From assembly GCA_965153455.1 (NCBI GenBank), contig OZ234502.1:9021495-9085494 (forward strand): 64,000 nt of DNA, written 5' to 3'. Within the stretch, counting starts at the first letter, position 1; each line of letters opens with the position of its first letter. The notes beneath the pieces are model-generated. The model saw only the letters and a program-made list of their open reading frames with translations. It made no database searches and was not told the DNA's origin. This DNA is from Sphagnum compactum. Its lineage: Eukaryota > Bryophyta > Sphagnopsida > Sphagnales. The position numbers and the translations under genes were made by a program. Positions 23,187 through 34,390 of the stretch are shown here, in pieces.

Positions 23187-26100
23187 GTTTTTGATAATTC
23201 CTTCCACAAGGGCATTACCGTTTGTAAAGTGTTATCACCCTTTTACTAATGTGTGATACCCAATGGGTACGCAAAGGGTGAGAACTGCCCCACTCTGAAG
23301 GCAAACTTTGCTCCACTTGCTACATTTTATAACATGCCCTGCTGGAACACAAAAAGGACAGAACAGGTCTTTACATACCCACAGAATAGGCCTGGTAGAG
23401 CTTTTCCACTGAGGAACAGGTTGAGCCCGGTATGGCAAGACACCATTACATTAGGTGGTAATTAGCAGTTCTACTAGTGCCTGTTTTCCCCGCTGTTGAT
23501 TCACCTTGCAAGTGGAACTGCCAGAAACAAACCTGGAACCAGCAGATGACATAGGAAGAAGCTTTAAAAAGGTACTTGAATAGGCACCAAAAGCCAGTTA
23601 AATATTCGTATTTGGTGAGACTGGATTCCCGAGTACACTACTATTACATACCTTAATAGTTGGAAGGGTCCCACATGATCCTTGTGGATATGAAAGACAA
23701 CTGAGCAGCCAAGTTGTGTAGTGGCATGAGCTTAGTCTTGTTCCATGCTGCCACTTAGTACTGCACCATTGTCACTGGTGCACAGAATTATCAAGCAAAA
23801 ATGTAAGGAGGCCCAGGCCCATTGTCCTTTTGCTTTTGGCATCTTTTCTCAATTCAACACAAGAAAATTGGTAGGAGTGCAAAAGGAAACACTATACAGA
23901 AAACAATGATATGTACAATTGGCATCTTCAACACAAGAAATTGGTAGGCATGCAAAGGGAAAAACTATACCGAAACAAAATGATATGTGCACTATACCGA
24001 TGAAAAGTCATGAAGGGCATAAAGTTAGGAGGGCACCTTTCATACTATGGATCATTAACCAAACATTATGTACATTATTTCTTAGATAAAAACACCTTGT
24101 TCTTTCAATCAAAGGGGTTTCATAGGCTGATGGAAGAGGAGGAGGTGGTACTAATCACAAGAGACAGTATATTATTTTTATTAATTATTTACGGGTGCAT
24201 TCATGGTCAAGACTTCTTGATTGGCACATCACAAAAGAGAAATTCAACACATGTTACACTCCTAACAATAATGTCTTTAGATACTCCTAAAATAAAACTA
24301 GCAATGACCTCTCCATTTTATCCACAAATGTAGGGTACAAGAGTAGGAGTTTGGCCAAGGAATATGGGATAATCTGTTGGGATCGTTGGGAACAGCATTG
24401 GGGACACAGAGAACAGCACAAACAACATTATTAGGAAACATATGAGGAAAATTTGGCAAGCATATGGGGTAAATTTAGAGGACACATGACTGCGGGAGCA
24501 ATATAATCAGGAACATGGTAACAAAACAACTAGGAGAAAAATAAAGGACACATGGAGAACAAACTGGGAACACCATTTGAAACATTACTAGGAACATGTT
24601 GGTGAATAAAACCTGTGAACCCAAAAAATATTCAAGTTTGAAAAGCTTATGTTTGCAAATATTCTCAGGTACCAGGATTCATGACGCTGTTGTCTTTCCA
24701 TTAGTGACTTTGTATAAATACATACAAGCAATGTCGACAATACCTGATGTAAGTGCCACAGAGGAAAGAAAATTATTTTCATTTTTTCCAAGGATACCCC
24801 GCGGGTGTCTGACAGGTACCCACCAGCTATCATGGGAATTAATAAAAAAACAACACTAGGCGTTTTCAATAACAGAATGCTTGCTCCTATGGACATTTCA
24901 CTTTCTGAAATAGGAACAGGCATTCCATTTTTTCAAAGTGCCCTACAAATTTTTTACACCACGTAATGTGGCCTGCAAATACACTATAATTTTCTGCCCA
25001 GTGCTTTACATTTTGGCAAGATAGATTGGATCTGTCTTGATTGAAAATAACCTTTGTAGACTGTTTCAAACAAAAATTCACTTTTGGTCTATGCTACAAT
25101 CAATGTATTGCAAATCAAAAACACACAAGAAGAGTTGTCAAAGCTCTGAAAATGGATTGTGTTTTTGGAACATTACCTGAATTCAGCTTTGCAACTGATA
25201 CATCTGCTGAAAGGTCATGTATGTGGTTTCCAATCTGCAGCAATGAAAAGTGAAGTTAGAAGTGATGATATGCATGCTCGAGTAGACAACACCCATCTGT
25301 TGAAGATGCCCATAGCACTAGAGCCATACACAAGTGTTATAAAGAATCAACTGTAGATCCCCAATGGCACAGTAAAGACTCTGGACACAATTTCAAGGGA
25401 TGTTTCCATAACCAACCCAACCTGGAAAAGAAATTAAGAGCTTCAAATTCAATTGATTATATGTACGTTCTCTTCAAGTTACTCCAGTCATGGTTTCCTG
25501 CACCCTAATTGTCAGGTGATGCAAATCCATACCTCCTTCCACATCTTCAAACACCCAGCTCAACATCAAACATCCTTGAAACAATGGATGAAAGAGTTCA
25601 GTGAACAAGTAATCTTAGAAAGAGGAGAGGGTACATGAGGCCATGATCTTTGTGAAGCTCATGTTTTCATCAACACTATTGTGGCACATTTGGCATTGCG
25701 AGGAAATTCCAAAAGTAATGAATGTGATGCCAGATCTAAGCAAGAAAAATATGTCCCTGTGCAAAAGCTTAAAAATTCAGAGAATAAGCTTATGGGCACC
25801 AGCTAGATAAGCAGACAAAAAGGGTTTGCAATTGCAAACAACTTGGGGGGGAGGCTACCCAAATTGACAAATATCCTCTTTGTAGTCCAATTCTTCAAAC
25901 ATGAGAATGTTCTGTTCCAGATCAAATTTAGGGTTGAAAGAATTCATATGGAAAAATGGTCAGGTTTTACCTCACAGGTTGGTTTGTCCAAGGAAGTCTT
26001 GAATTGTTGTCAAGTAGGATATAACCTCAGTTGGGCCTAGCAAACTCAATTACAGTGTTAGGCATCAGGACACTATGAATCAGTATTGGGTCAACAGCAG

Positions 26101-27068
26101 CAACAGAATCTACCAGAATAAACTCACAGAATTGCTCAGAGAAAGAGTGGATACTTTTACTGTCAGCTTCAGCTTCAGCATCCACTAGATCTCCATGAGT
26201 GACAGGTATTCATCTTTGTCAATTTATGCTGCTGCAACTCACATCAGCCCTTCTCTACCAAGTACTCATGCCTGTTGCATGCCATCACATACAAAACTCA
26301 GAAAAAAAAATTCAGCCTGTCCAAAGCAACTCTTGCTACAAATGGAAAATTGATAAGCAGCAAAGTGATAGGGACAACTTCTGCAAACCAGATCCTAGAT
26401 CAGAATTTACACATCCAAGAAGTCTCCAAGTCATATCCAAGCATGAATATGACAACAAGGTACTAGCTCACTGGTCACTACAGGACATCATCTGGTGTGC
26501 AAGGGAAGATCCCTGAGAGGCTAGTGTTGCAGGATGAACCTTGTTAGGATACTCTGTTTGCAGACATTGTTTGATTTATCTTTGGATAAACTGCTGCACT
26601 GCATCACATGGGAAACTGAGTGCTTTTCTCCCACCATCGCAGAGCTCTCTCCTTCCTCTGCACGACTAATTCAAAGAAACAAATCTATTGTCTATTCACG
26701 GCAAGGGTGTTGATGCTGATTACAGGTGCCTAAATGCCTCTAGGAATTGCAAGTCTTGTAGTTGCTAGGAATCTAAAAGGAAATCCTCTTCAAAGTGCAT
26801 AGTAAAACACCCTGCAGCTGTACGACATCATGCAGTTCTTCATGCACATGCTGAAGGACAATCCTCTCTCTCTCTCCACAGAATTTCATGAAGCTATAAT
26901 TCCTACAGACAAAAGCTTAAGGCCCTGGGAAGGAGGCACGATAGGTGATGGAATATCACCTCCAAGTATGGATACGGGGCAAAACGAGAGCAACTTTCAG
27001 GGAGGAACTGTCTTGTGCCCTCCTTGGCCAAGGGAGTTCGATGTCGCGTCTTCGTCGTCCAGTGTTCC
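23187..27068. other. Spacer, no gene recognised
   Basis: I looked for spliced coding segments on both strands and found none with a known motif. The sequence is less AT-rich than the other spacers, so an unrecognised gene or long non-coding RNA cannot be excluded. Confidence 0.35.
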
Positions 27069-27383
27069 TTATGCCAAGTTGACATGCAACTCAAGCTTTG
27101 TTTGAGTGACAATCTCTGGCAGCCCTTGCAGCTCATTACATTGCAACGGCACAACTCCTCCTCCTCTTCGTCGCGGGGAGGGATAAGGACTTTGCGTTCC
27201 TCCTAGCATTGAGGTGTTGTTGAGGGAGAGGCTCTTGGACTTAGAGAGGTGCAAGATGTTGAACACGCTGAAATCATCGTACCTGCATCGTGTCATGGAC
27301 GTTTCTTCCGCATGCGTCCTCGGCATCCCGCCGGGCCTGTAGTAGGGATCGTAGAACTCTGCCATAGTGCTAGAGTATGGCAT
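27069..27383 (-). CDS. Possible hypothetical protein, 104 aa
   Basis: A minus-strand frame, open for 224 codons in all. The likely start is the ATG at 27383 (MPYSSTMAEFYDPYYRPGG), with A at -3, giving 104 aa. The product begins with a Tyr/Pro-rich segment, continues with SKSKSLSLNN and a basic SPRRRGGG stretch, and ends in LHVNLA. I recognise no domain, signal peptide or membrane span. It is supported only by open-frame length and somewhat higher GC. Upstream, in its presumed leader, lies a 138-bp tandem duplication. It may be an exon of a longer gene or not coding at all. Confidence 0.3.
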   Translation of the reverse strand: MPYSSTMAEFYDPYYRPGGMPRTHAEETSMTRCRYDDFSVFNILHLSKSKSLSLNNTSMLGGTQSPYPSPRRRGGGVVPLQCNELQGLPEIVTQTKLELHVNLA

Positions 27384-27610
27384 GTTTTTTTGACAGTTGC
27401 AATCTAGGAGAAAAATACAAACGCGGTTTATGAAAGGACGATAGGGTTTGTATGGATTCAACAAATGAGAACAAAAGGAAGAACAGAGGATCTGACGAGC
27501 TTTTGGTGGAGAATCATGTGCTTGGAAGGCTAGCGGTAATTGGCAGATCAAAATCATGACTAACCTCTCGAAGCACGATCGATACCGCAATAGGTACTTC
27601 AAATCTTCTT

Positions 27611-27886
27611 CACTGCTATGAACGACACAACGGTCCTTCTTCCCTGAGGTTCCACAAGAGGATGAAACGAATGCAGAAAGCTTGCCTCCGATAATATTGT
27701 GCTGGTGCCAAATCTGCAAGAGAATTTCTATCGATGCATGCAATTCTTCACTGCTATGAACGACAGAACGGTCCTTCTTCCCTGAGGTTCCACAAGAGGA
27801 TGAAACGAATGCAGAGAGAGAGCTTGCTTCCGATAATATTGTGCTGGTGCCAAATCTGCAAGAGAATTTCTATCGATGCATGCAGT
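27611..27886. repeat. Tandem duplication, two copies of about 138 bp
   Basis: The block starting cactgctatgaacgaca at 27611 repeats at 27749. It includes tccttcttccctgaggttcc and gtgctggtgccaaatctgc, and ends at tatcgatgcatgca. The copies are nearly identical; the second has a small expansion (agagagag for agaa). The high identity indicates a recent duplication. Confidence 0.9.
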
Positions 27887-27899
27887 TATAGAAAGAGTT

Positions 27900-29700
27900 G
27901 CGTCCACAAAGCAATCGGCAATGACGACCGCAACCTGGAGGAAATTTTAAGCTACACAGGAAACTCTAAGACTGCAATGCAGAGAAGGCAATTTCTTTAT
28001 TTTTAGGAAAATTTCTATAGTTAGGTTGTTATTGATATGGAGTTTATTTCTTTTGATAGATGAATTTCATTACCATTTAACTAATGATGATAAATTAAAT
28101 TATTAGTAGAATGGATTTTGTGTGAATTGTTTTTTAAAAAAAAAGTGAACCACTCAATCATGCATTCACTTGACATTTTCTTGATTGGATGATGTTTCTG
28201 AATTTAAAGAAACCACAAGAATGAATTGGTCTAATTATTTAGTATCTCAAAAGTTCCACACACCAAACAAAACATTACTCATTATTATTGCACCTCCATC
28301 ATATTGCTTTGGAAGTTGCAAGTCCCTAGCATTGTTTTTTACTAAGCTAACTACATTTTTGGAAGGATGATTCAAGTTGTTTTTAACAGATATTTAATTA
28401 TTTCCAGATTTAAATATTATTTATGGACTAAACTCATCTTTTTGAACTAACCAAATGCTATAAACAACCATTACAATTCATAGATTGTTACAAAATTTAA
28501 TCAATTTTTTTCGTTTTTACAATCCTTTAAATGAAAAAATAAGAATATTGAAATAATTATTACTATTAGTATCTACTAGCCACCAGATTTTACTAGAATC
28601 TCACACATTTATTCAAAGTGTAGAAGTTAAATTACAGAAAGTGTTGGTTTGCCAATCTACCCCTCATACCAAACACTTGTTTTTTAAAACTATCTAATAA
28701 AATACAAAACCTCTCATGGTAGAATTGCTTGCTTATGTTATAGACAAGCATCTCACATTGGAAGATTTAGTATCCGGTGGCCACCTAAAATGCTAATATC
28801 CCCCTTGTATTAGGTGGCCACCAGATGCTAAAATGTTGATGTCCCCTTTGAATTTGAACAAATTTTTAAGTGTTGGGTCATTTAGAAAATCAAAGATCCA
28901 ATACAAAATATTTAAGCTATGTACAAGGCACACTATTGGATGGCCATCAAATATTAAATATTCAATTCTAACCAAATTCAAACATAAGATTTAGCTCCAC
29001 TATTATGATGAATTTGTTCACATATTATTATCTATCAAGATCAAACCTAACCTCCAAATCAAAAAGTTTAACAAATATTTGGCAATTCTCAGTCTAAATC
29101 ACAGTTTTCATATTCATGTGACGTAAATAATCATTGGTAATTAACAATCAAAGTCTTTGTTTCTAATTGCTTTAGCCTAACTAGCATGCACATCACTAAT
29201 TGTAATAGTGTTATTTACGACTATGTTTTTCCTTGAATGAAATGAAAATGCAATAGAATTGATGGTCAACCACTGCATTGGGTCATTTAAATTGCATTTC
29301 CATTTTCCTTGCCAACATTTTCGATATAACTACACATTGATCATGGCACCTTTCTTCAATGGCACCCACCATTGAACATGCAACATTCTATAATGTTCAT
29401 TGCCCTCATCCTTGACAACATCACTATTTGTTCAACCCAACCATACAAGGTAAACCTCAAGGTCCGATAGCCATGCGAAGGCAAAATCTCCATTGTGTAA
29501 ATCTCTAAAAGGTGTGTAAAGAGTTGTCTTCATTGTTGGTTTCATATTTTTAGGGCCATAAAAGGGCTCCAACATTGTGTCTTCCTTGTCCGTAGGGACA
29601 GGTGAGCTAGACTCTGCAAATTGTGAATGATTAACCCTCCAATCGTTGGTTGGCTAAAAGCCTTCCAACAACACTGGACATTGTTGTGGAAGAGGGTTTG
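27900..29700. other. AT-rich spacer, no gene recognised
   Basis: No coding motif. A short repeated phrase with a ggtggccacc palindrome and atgctaa-at occurs twice at about 28770-28840. Confidence 0.5.
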
Positions 29701-29707
29701 CCAACAT

Positions 29708-31930
29708 CTATAAAATAGCCTCCCAGTAGTCAATGTAAGGCTTCATTATATCAGCATGTTTTGGATTTTTTAGTATATTCAAGTTCCAAAACTCCAAATA
29801 TTTCAAAATTACAAAAGTAATGAAATTTTGCTTCTCCACTACCTTAGTAATATCGTTACCCCAAATTGGATGAAATGGAACAAGCTTCAAGACTCCACTT
29901 GACAACTTTGGCCGACCTTCATCGTCCAACTTCCACAATCGTATGGCAGGGCCTTCCTTCGCACTCCACATCTTATCATTTGGTGAAAGCTTGTATTGCA
30001 TCATAGGCCATCTAGAGGAATCGACAAAAAAATGAAAGAAATGCATATCTGTCAACTTTCCAAACACATCCTAGTACCAAAACGGCCCTTAACCACGGCG
30101 AGTCTTAAAGACAAAATGGTGGGTGGGGTCATGAAGATAGTGCTGGGAACCATTCATGAGCCAAGATTCTTAAAGGTGTCTCATGGTTTTTGCTTTGATC
30201 ATTTATGTTATACCACTTTCAAACAGATCAAACAAGAGTGGAGGGGGACCCCTTGGATAATGGAGTTTGACATAACCTTTTCGTTGAAGGTTGAGGCTTT
30301 AGGTTTCTTCTTAACCCCCCCCCCCCTTTTTTCTTCGGCCTAATTTTCACCATTGGCCTATTAATACCTCTACACTATCCTTCAAATACCCTTGCACCCA
30401 AGTTTTGAAATTAGGAATTTTATGAATCAATTGGGGAATGAAAGGTCGTTCCTAAGAGACCATGAATGTTTTCATCAAGTTTACTAAGCAATAGTTGGAT
30501 CGTTCTCTTAACTTCTTTAACAAATAACCAAAACACCCATCAATATCCTCATGCGTGTGCCCACAACAAGGAAACCCAACTGCACCTCCTCAAAGACATC
30601 TCTTGTAGTTAAGAGTGAAAGAAATGTTAGCAAATATCTATTTTTGTTATCTTTCATACAATTGTCCATTTGAAGCAACAATTTCCATGGCAAAGGTTTT
30701 GCACCAACAAATTGTTCTAGGGCCTTCATTGCCTTCATGCATCGAAAGTTCCCTTGCATTAATGGTGAAAAGAAGTCTTTCTGCAACTCCTCTTCAAATA
30801 GCTTTTGCGACTCACGAACTGGCTCCTTCTCCAAGGTTCTTTAAAGGCACAATAGTGAACCAATGGTGAAATTAAGGTTGTTAGGCCACAATTCATTTGA
30901 GTATTGAGCATAGGCTTCGTCTCCATGCCCATGAATTATCATTCCCGTTAGTGTAACTGGAAATTAACCCAACCCTGTCATCATTTTGTTTTTCACCTCA
31001 AGCCTTAGTTTGGCAATCTTGGAATGATCCACTTTATTGTGAATGACGCACACAAACTCTTCCTTTGACCGAACTAATTCTGTTTTCCAACTTTTATAAA
31101 GCACTTTACAAGATTCTTGATGCTTGTTATGTTTTTCAGCTTCATTTAAGCCTCTTTCCCACTAACACTATTTTTTCCAACTTTTGATATGAAGTCTTTC
31201 AAAGACTCACACATTGTGCACTTGGCAAATGTGCAACCTTTTTTTTACATATCCACATTCAAATGATGTTTTTTTCTCAACCGGCTCAAGGCAGACTGAG
31301 AAATCTCATCAATGTTCAACTCTTTCTTAATTTGCAAAACACACTACAAACATTCAATATTCAACACGGAATTTTTTTGTCAATTCTGAAATGAAGGCCT
31401 CCTTGGAAACTAGCAAAATTCGACAACCACCTGATTGCCCAACAAGGGCGAACCGTGAACCTTCAAACAACTGTTTGATTCTCCAATGTGATCAGAGAAA
31501 TGCGCAGCCACAAAATTCTTAGTCAAACATTTTGTGCCTGATTATCCATCCCAGAACAAAGATGAAAGTCATAATATTGAAATAAAGGAATGCATGGATG
31601 CAAGAAGTAAGAAAGAGAAAAATAAGAACCACTAACATAATACAAAACAAATGTAGCAAAACCCATACCTCATTGTTTTGCTCACGAATACTATTCCATG
31701 AATTAAGAATTTTCTTTTGAACATCTTGTCGGCCATTCCCAATTCCTTTCATTTGATGTGGCATGATGTCAGCACATTAGTCGATGAGCAATTGAACATT
31801 GTTTTCAACCTACTTCGCTACATATTTTTGTTTTTTCATTTCTGAGTTCTTGTGCGGCTATTGCCTAATGCCACACTTGTGATCCTTTTTATGGTCCAAA
31901 TATGTAGATCGCGAGATGTCCACAATCAAA
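29708..31930 (-). pseudogene. Broken DUF7869-type (transposon-associated) gene
   Basis: On the minus strand the sequence reads as an interrupted protein. Order from the 5' side: DISRSTYLDHKKDHKCGI near 31.9 kb; a segment with QMDNCMKDNKNRYLL and LSLLTTRDVFEEVQLGFLVVG at 30.52-30.83 kb; then GHTHEDIDGCFGYL one frame over, so a single base is missing at about 30,557-30,562; and finally the 29.7-30.07 kb frame with FFHFFVDSSRWPMMQYK and DEGRPKLSSGVLKLVP. The DNxxKDNKNR and HTHEDID motifs are typical of the DUF7869 family as I remember it, which is repetitive in many genomes and thought to be transposon-related. Many stops and shifts show it is dead. End points are approximate. Confidence 0.65.
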
Positions 31931-32360
31931 TATTAAACAACCTCACAAATATCCACGTTCTGTATAGTAATAATCTTATGGTAGAAGTGAAATTTAAATT
32001 CCTGTAGAATATTTCACATTACTGTACCAATATATTGCATTTCATATGCATATGTTCATTATTCTTGTCTTAAGCCTCAACAAACTTAACACTATCATTC
32101 ATTCCAACATCATATTCATGGTTATGGCATATAACCAAAATCTATACTTCAGAATACATTGTAAAAAACTCTAGAAACAAAATTACAATTCATTTCATCA
32201 TAATCTAATACTACAAAAAACTCACACAAAAGATGTGTCATGCCCGTACATGGCCTCATACATGATGGCCAGTTACGGGCATGCCCATGTGTGTTTTAGG
32301 GTTGATGTACAGTCTTAGGCGACTGTACGCTATTAGATACTTAGGGTTTGTTGACGACGG

Positions 32361-32367
32361 TATAAAA
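32361..32367 (+). promoter_or_regulatory. TATA box of the retrotransposon promoter
   Basis: tataaaa in the context cgg-tataaaa-ggtcc. Transcription is expected about 30 nt downstream, at about 32391-32392, where agtttttct begins. The same box is present in the right LTR at 37980-37986. Confidence 0.75.
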
Positions 32368-32391
32368 GGTCCAAACCTTTCTTTCTCCTTT

Positions 32392-32406
32392 AGTTTTTCT
32401 AGAATT
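32392..32406 (+). other. Predicted 5' end of the element RNA, complementary to the PBS
   Basis: AGTTTTTCTAGAATT is the exact reverse complement of 32516-32530. Its first base is 31 nt from the start of the TATA box, where transcription should begin. The transcript's own 5' end could therefore fold back and prime reverse transcription. The same 15 nt are conserved at 38011-38025 in the right LTR. Confidence 0.7.
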
Positions 32407-32515
32407 TCTTTGTCAGGAGTTTTCTCCATCATAAGCTAGGATTTCTAGATGCTCACGGCGGCCATTGCACGGCCACCGTCTACATACACTTCATTTCTTT
32501 CTTGCTTTGCATCTC

Positions 32516-32530
32516 AATTCTAGAAAAACT
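32516..32530 (+). other. Candidate self-primer binding site (PBS)
   Basis: AATTCTAGAAAAACT starts at the last base of the left LTR segment, the position of a PBS. It does not resemble the usual initiator-tRNA-Met site (TGGTATCAGAGC). It pairs perfectly over 15 nt with 32392-32406. Confidence 0.7.
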
Positions 32531-33558
32531 CTATTCCCTGTTGCTTCATGTTGAAAGCAAGAGATTTCTTGTGCTTTTGAAATTCTTGAGTTGTTGCTAC
32601 TCGTGTTGTTGCTGCCGGAAGGAGCGCGTTGCTACTGTTGCTACTGGTGTTGTTGGAGGGAGCTTTGCGTTTCTTACAACCAACCAAGCAGGGACAAACG
32701 AAGTCGGGACACTAGAGAGCAGGTGTCAAAACTTCTCTCTTTCTCCCATTCTTTTTCTCTCTTCAAATTGTCGGGTAAAAAAAAAAAAAAACAAAAACGC
32801 TTCAGCGCAGCGTTGGCCGGAGTTGTAGCGCTGTCGGACATCGCAACAACGCTCCGAGGCCCAGCGCGCTGCCGGACATCGCAGCAACACGCTGCGAGGT
32901 CCAGCGCGTTGCTGGCCATCGTAGCAACGTTGTGACGTCCAGCGCGTTGCTGCAGCAGCGCCGCAAGAACGCTGCAAGCTGCAGTGCGTTGCTGGCTAGC
33001 GCTGCAACAACGCTGCGAGCTGCAACGCTCCCGGCCATCGCTGCAGCGTTGCGAGGAGCTGCAGTGTAGCGCCGCCGCCCGCCATCGCCGCAGCGGCGGC
33101 TAAGCTCTACACGTTCGACGTCGGACTTTCGTCGGACGTCCGTTGGATTTTCGTCCGACTTTCGTCGAACTTTCGTCGGACGTCCGTCCAACTTTCGTCC
33201 GTCGAACTTCCGTCCGACATCCGGCCTGCGTCATTGTTGACGTCATCGTCCTGCGTCCGGCCTGCATCACTGCTGACATCATCATCCTACGTCCTGCTAA
33301 CGTCATCCACCTGCCGTCCTGTGCCTTGTTGTCCTGCCGACTTGACGTCCTGCCGCCTTGACGTCTTACGTGATACCGTACTGCAGTCCTGCGTTCTACA
33401 CATTGTGGTCGTGCATCTTATGGTCTTGTGGTCTTGTGTCTTGTTGCATTCTGCCGTACTACTGTCTTGCAATTAAGGAGATTCAAACCATACATTGTGT
33501 TAAAATTTTGTAATTGAGGGATTATATTAGTACAAAATTTGGGGCATGGGACAACACC
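32531..33558 (+). repeat. GC-rich, internally repetitive untranslated leader of the retrotransposon
   Basis: From about 32,800 to 33,110 a degenerate unit around gcgttgctggccatcgcagcaacgctgcgag is repeated. From 33,110 to 33,240 it changes to a ttcgtcggacgtccgt-type unit, and then to a cctgcgt-type unit to about 33,480. No protein is conserved here. GC content is far above that of the rest of the window. Confidence 0.75.
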
Positions 33559-34390
33559 ATGTCCTCGGATGATGAAAGTAGCATTACTCATCCAGAGCCA
33601 AGGTATCAGTTACGAAGTAACACACAACCCTTTGAACAAATATCTTTGAGTTCACGATCCTCACGACGGTACCACCAAGCATCCACAGCACCATCATCAT
33701 CTAGTACAACTCCTATTAGGAATTCAGGTTTGGGTTACACTACATCAACAACACACCAGAGCCCATTTGGAGGGGTTAATCAGTGGGGTACACCTACTAT
33801 TGCACCTGCTTTCACACCATCACCATATACTCCGTTGCAAGCTGTGACTTCAACACCCATATACACCATGGAGGTCAGCAGTTCCTCTGGGAGAATTGAG
33901 AAGTTCAGCGGAAGGCCAGGTACTATTTCTTTGAGGGAGTTCAAGGCAACTTTCTCAACTGTGGTTTGTGAATTGGAGCTCAAGTATGGCGCTAATTACA
34001 CCGAGGCGTTTGCATTCAAACAATTGGCTCGTTATGTGCATTATGAGGCATTGGATGTCTACGAGCAACATTCTGCAAGGATTTTGGGCGTCACCCAGAT
34101 TCCCAATCCAGCTTACGCCATAGCCATCGCCACCGCCTCTCAAGCTGCATTGCAAGCTGCAATTGCACATCACGGACTGTGCCGAATAATCCAGACCCGG
34201 TACCTACCTCAGTAAACCTTTCTCCTCAACAACTCATTGCTGCGACTACAAACATTCCTCCCACCACCGATGCGCCAGCTTTTGGGGAGAAGCATGGACC
34301 TGAACTCCCTTACATGGTTGTTGGTAACCTGTGTACTCTTTCAAATGTACACAACACCAACACTGACTCAATCAGCTTGCAGCTCTGACG
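33559..34390 (+). pseudogene. gag remnant of the retrotransposon
   Basis: The likely start is the ATG at 33559 (ACACC before it; MSSDDESS); the frame stops at 34215. The N-terminal third is Ser/Thr/Pro-rich; then come RIEKFSGRPGTISLREFK and FAFKQLARYVHYEALDVYE, which look like a Ty3/gypsy capsid N-terminal region. A frameshift near 34180 moves the sequence to another frame (34179-34388: PNNPDPVPTS ...). I see no CCHC zinc knuckle and no protease DTG/DSG triad before RT. The C-terminal gag and protease appear to be deleted or unrecognisable. Confidence 0.65.

Larger units (their letters stand above)
32236..32516 (+). repeat. Left LTR segment (Y only: rest of U3, R, U5)
   Basis: It is 281 bp, starts TGTCATG and ends TCTCA, and matches 37855-38135. 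Its first 45 bp form a hairpin: a 10-bp stem catgcccgta/tacgggcatg at 32239-32248 and 32274-32283, with inner tggcc/ggcca pairing. It lacks the 5' part of U3 (segment X) that precedes Y at the right end of the element. Confidence 0.85.
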
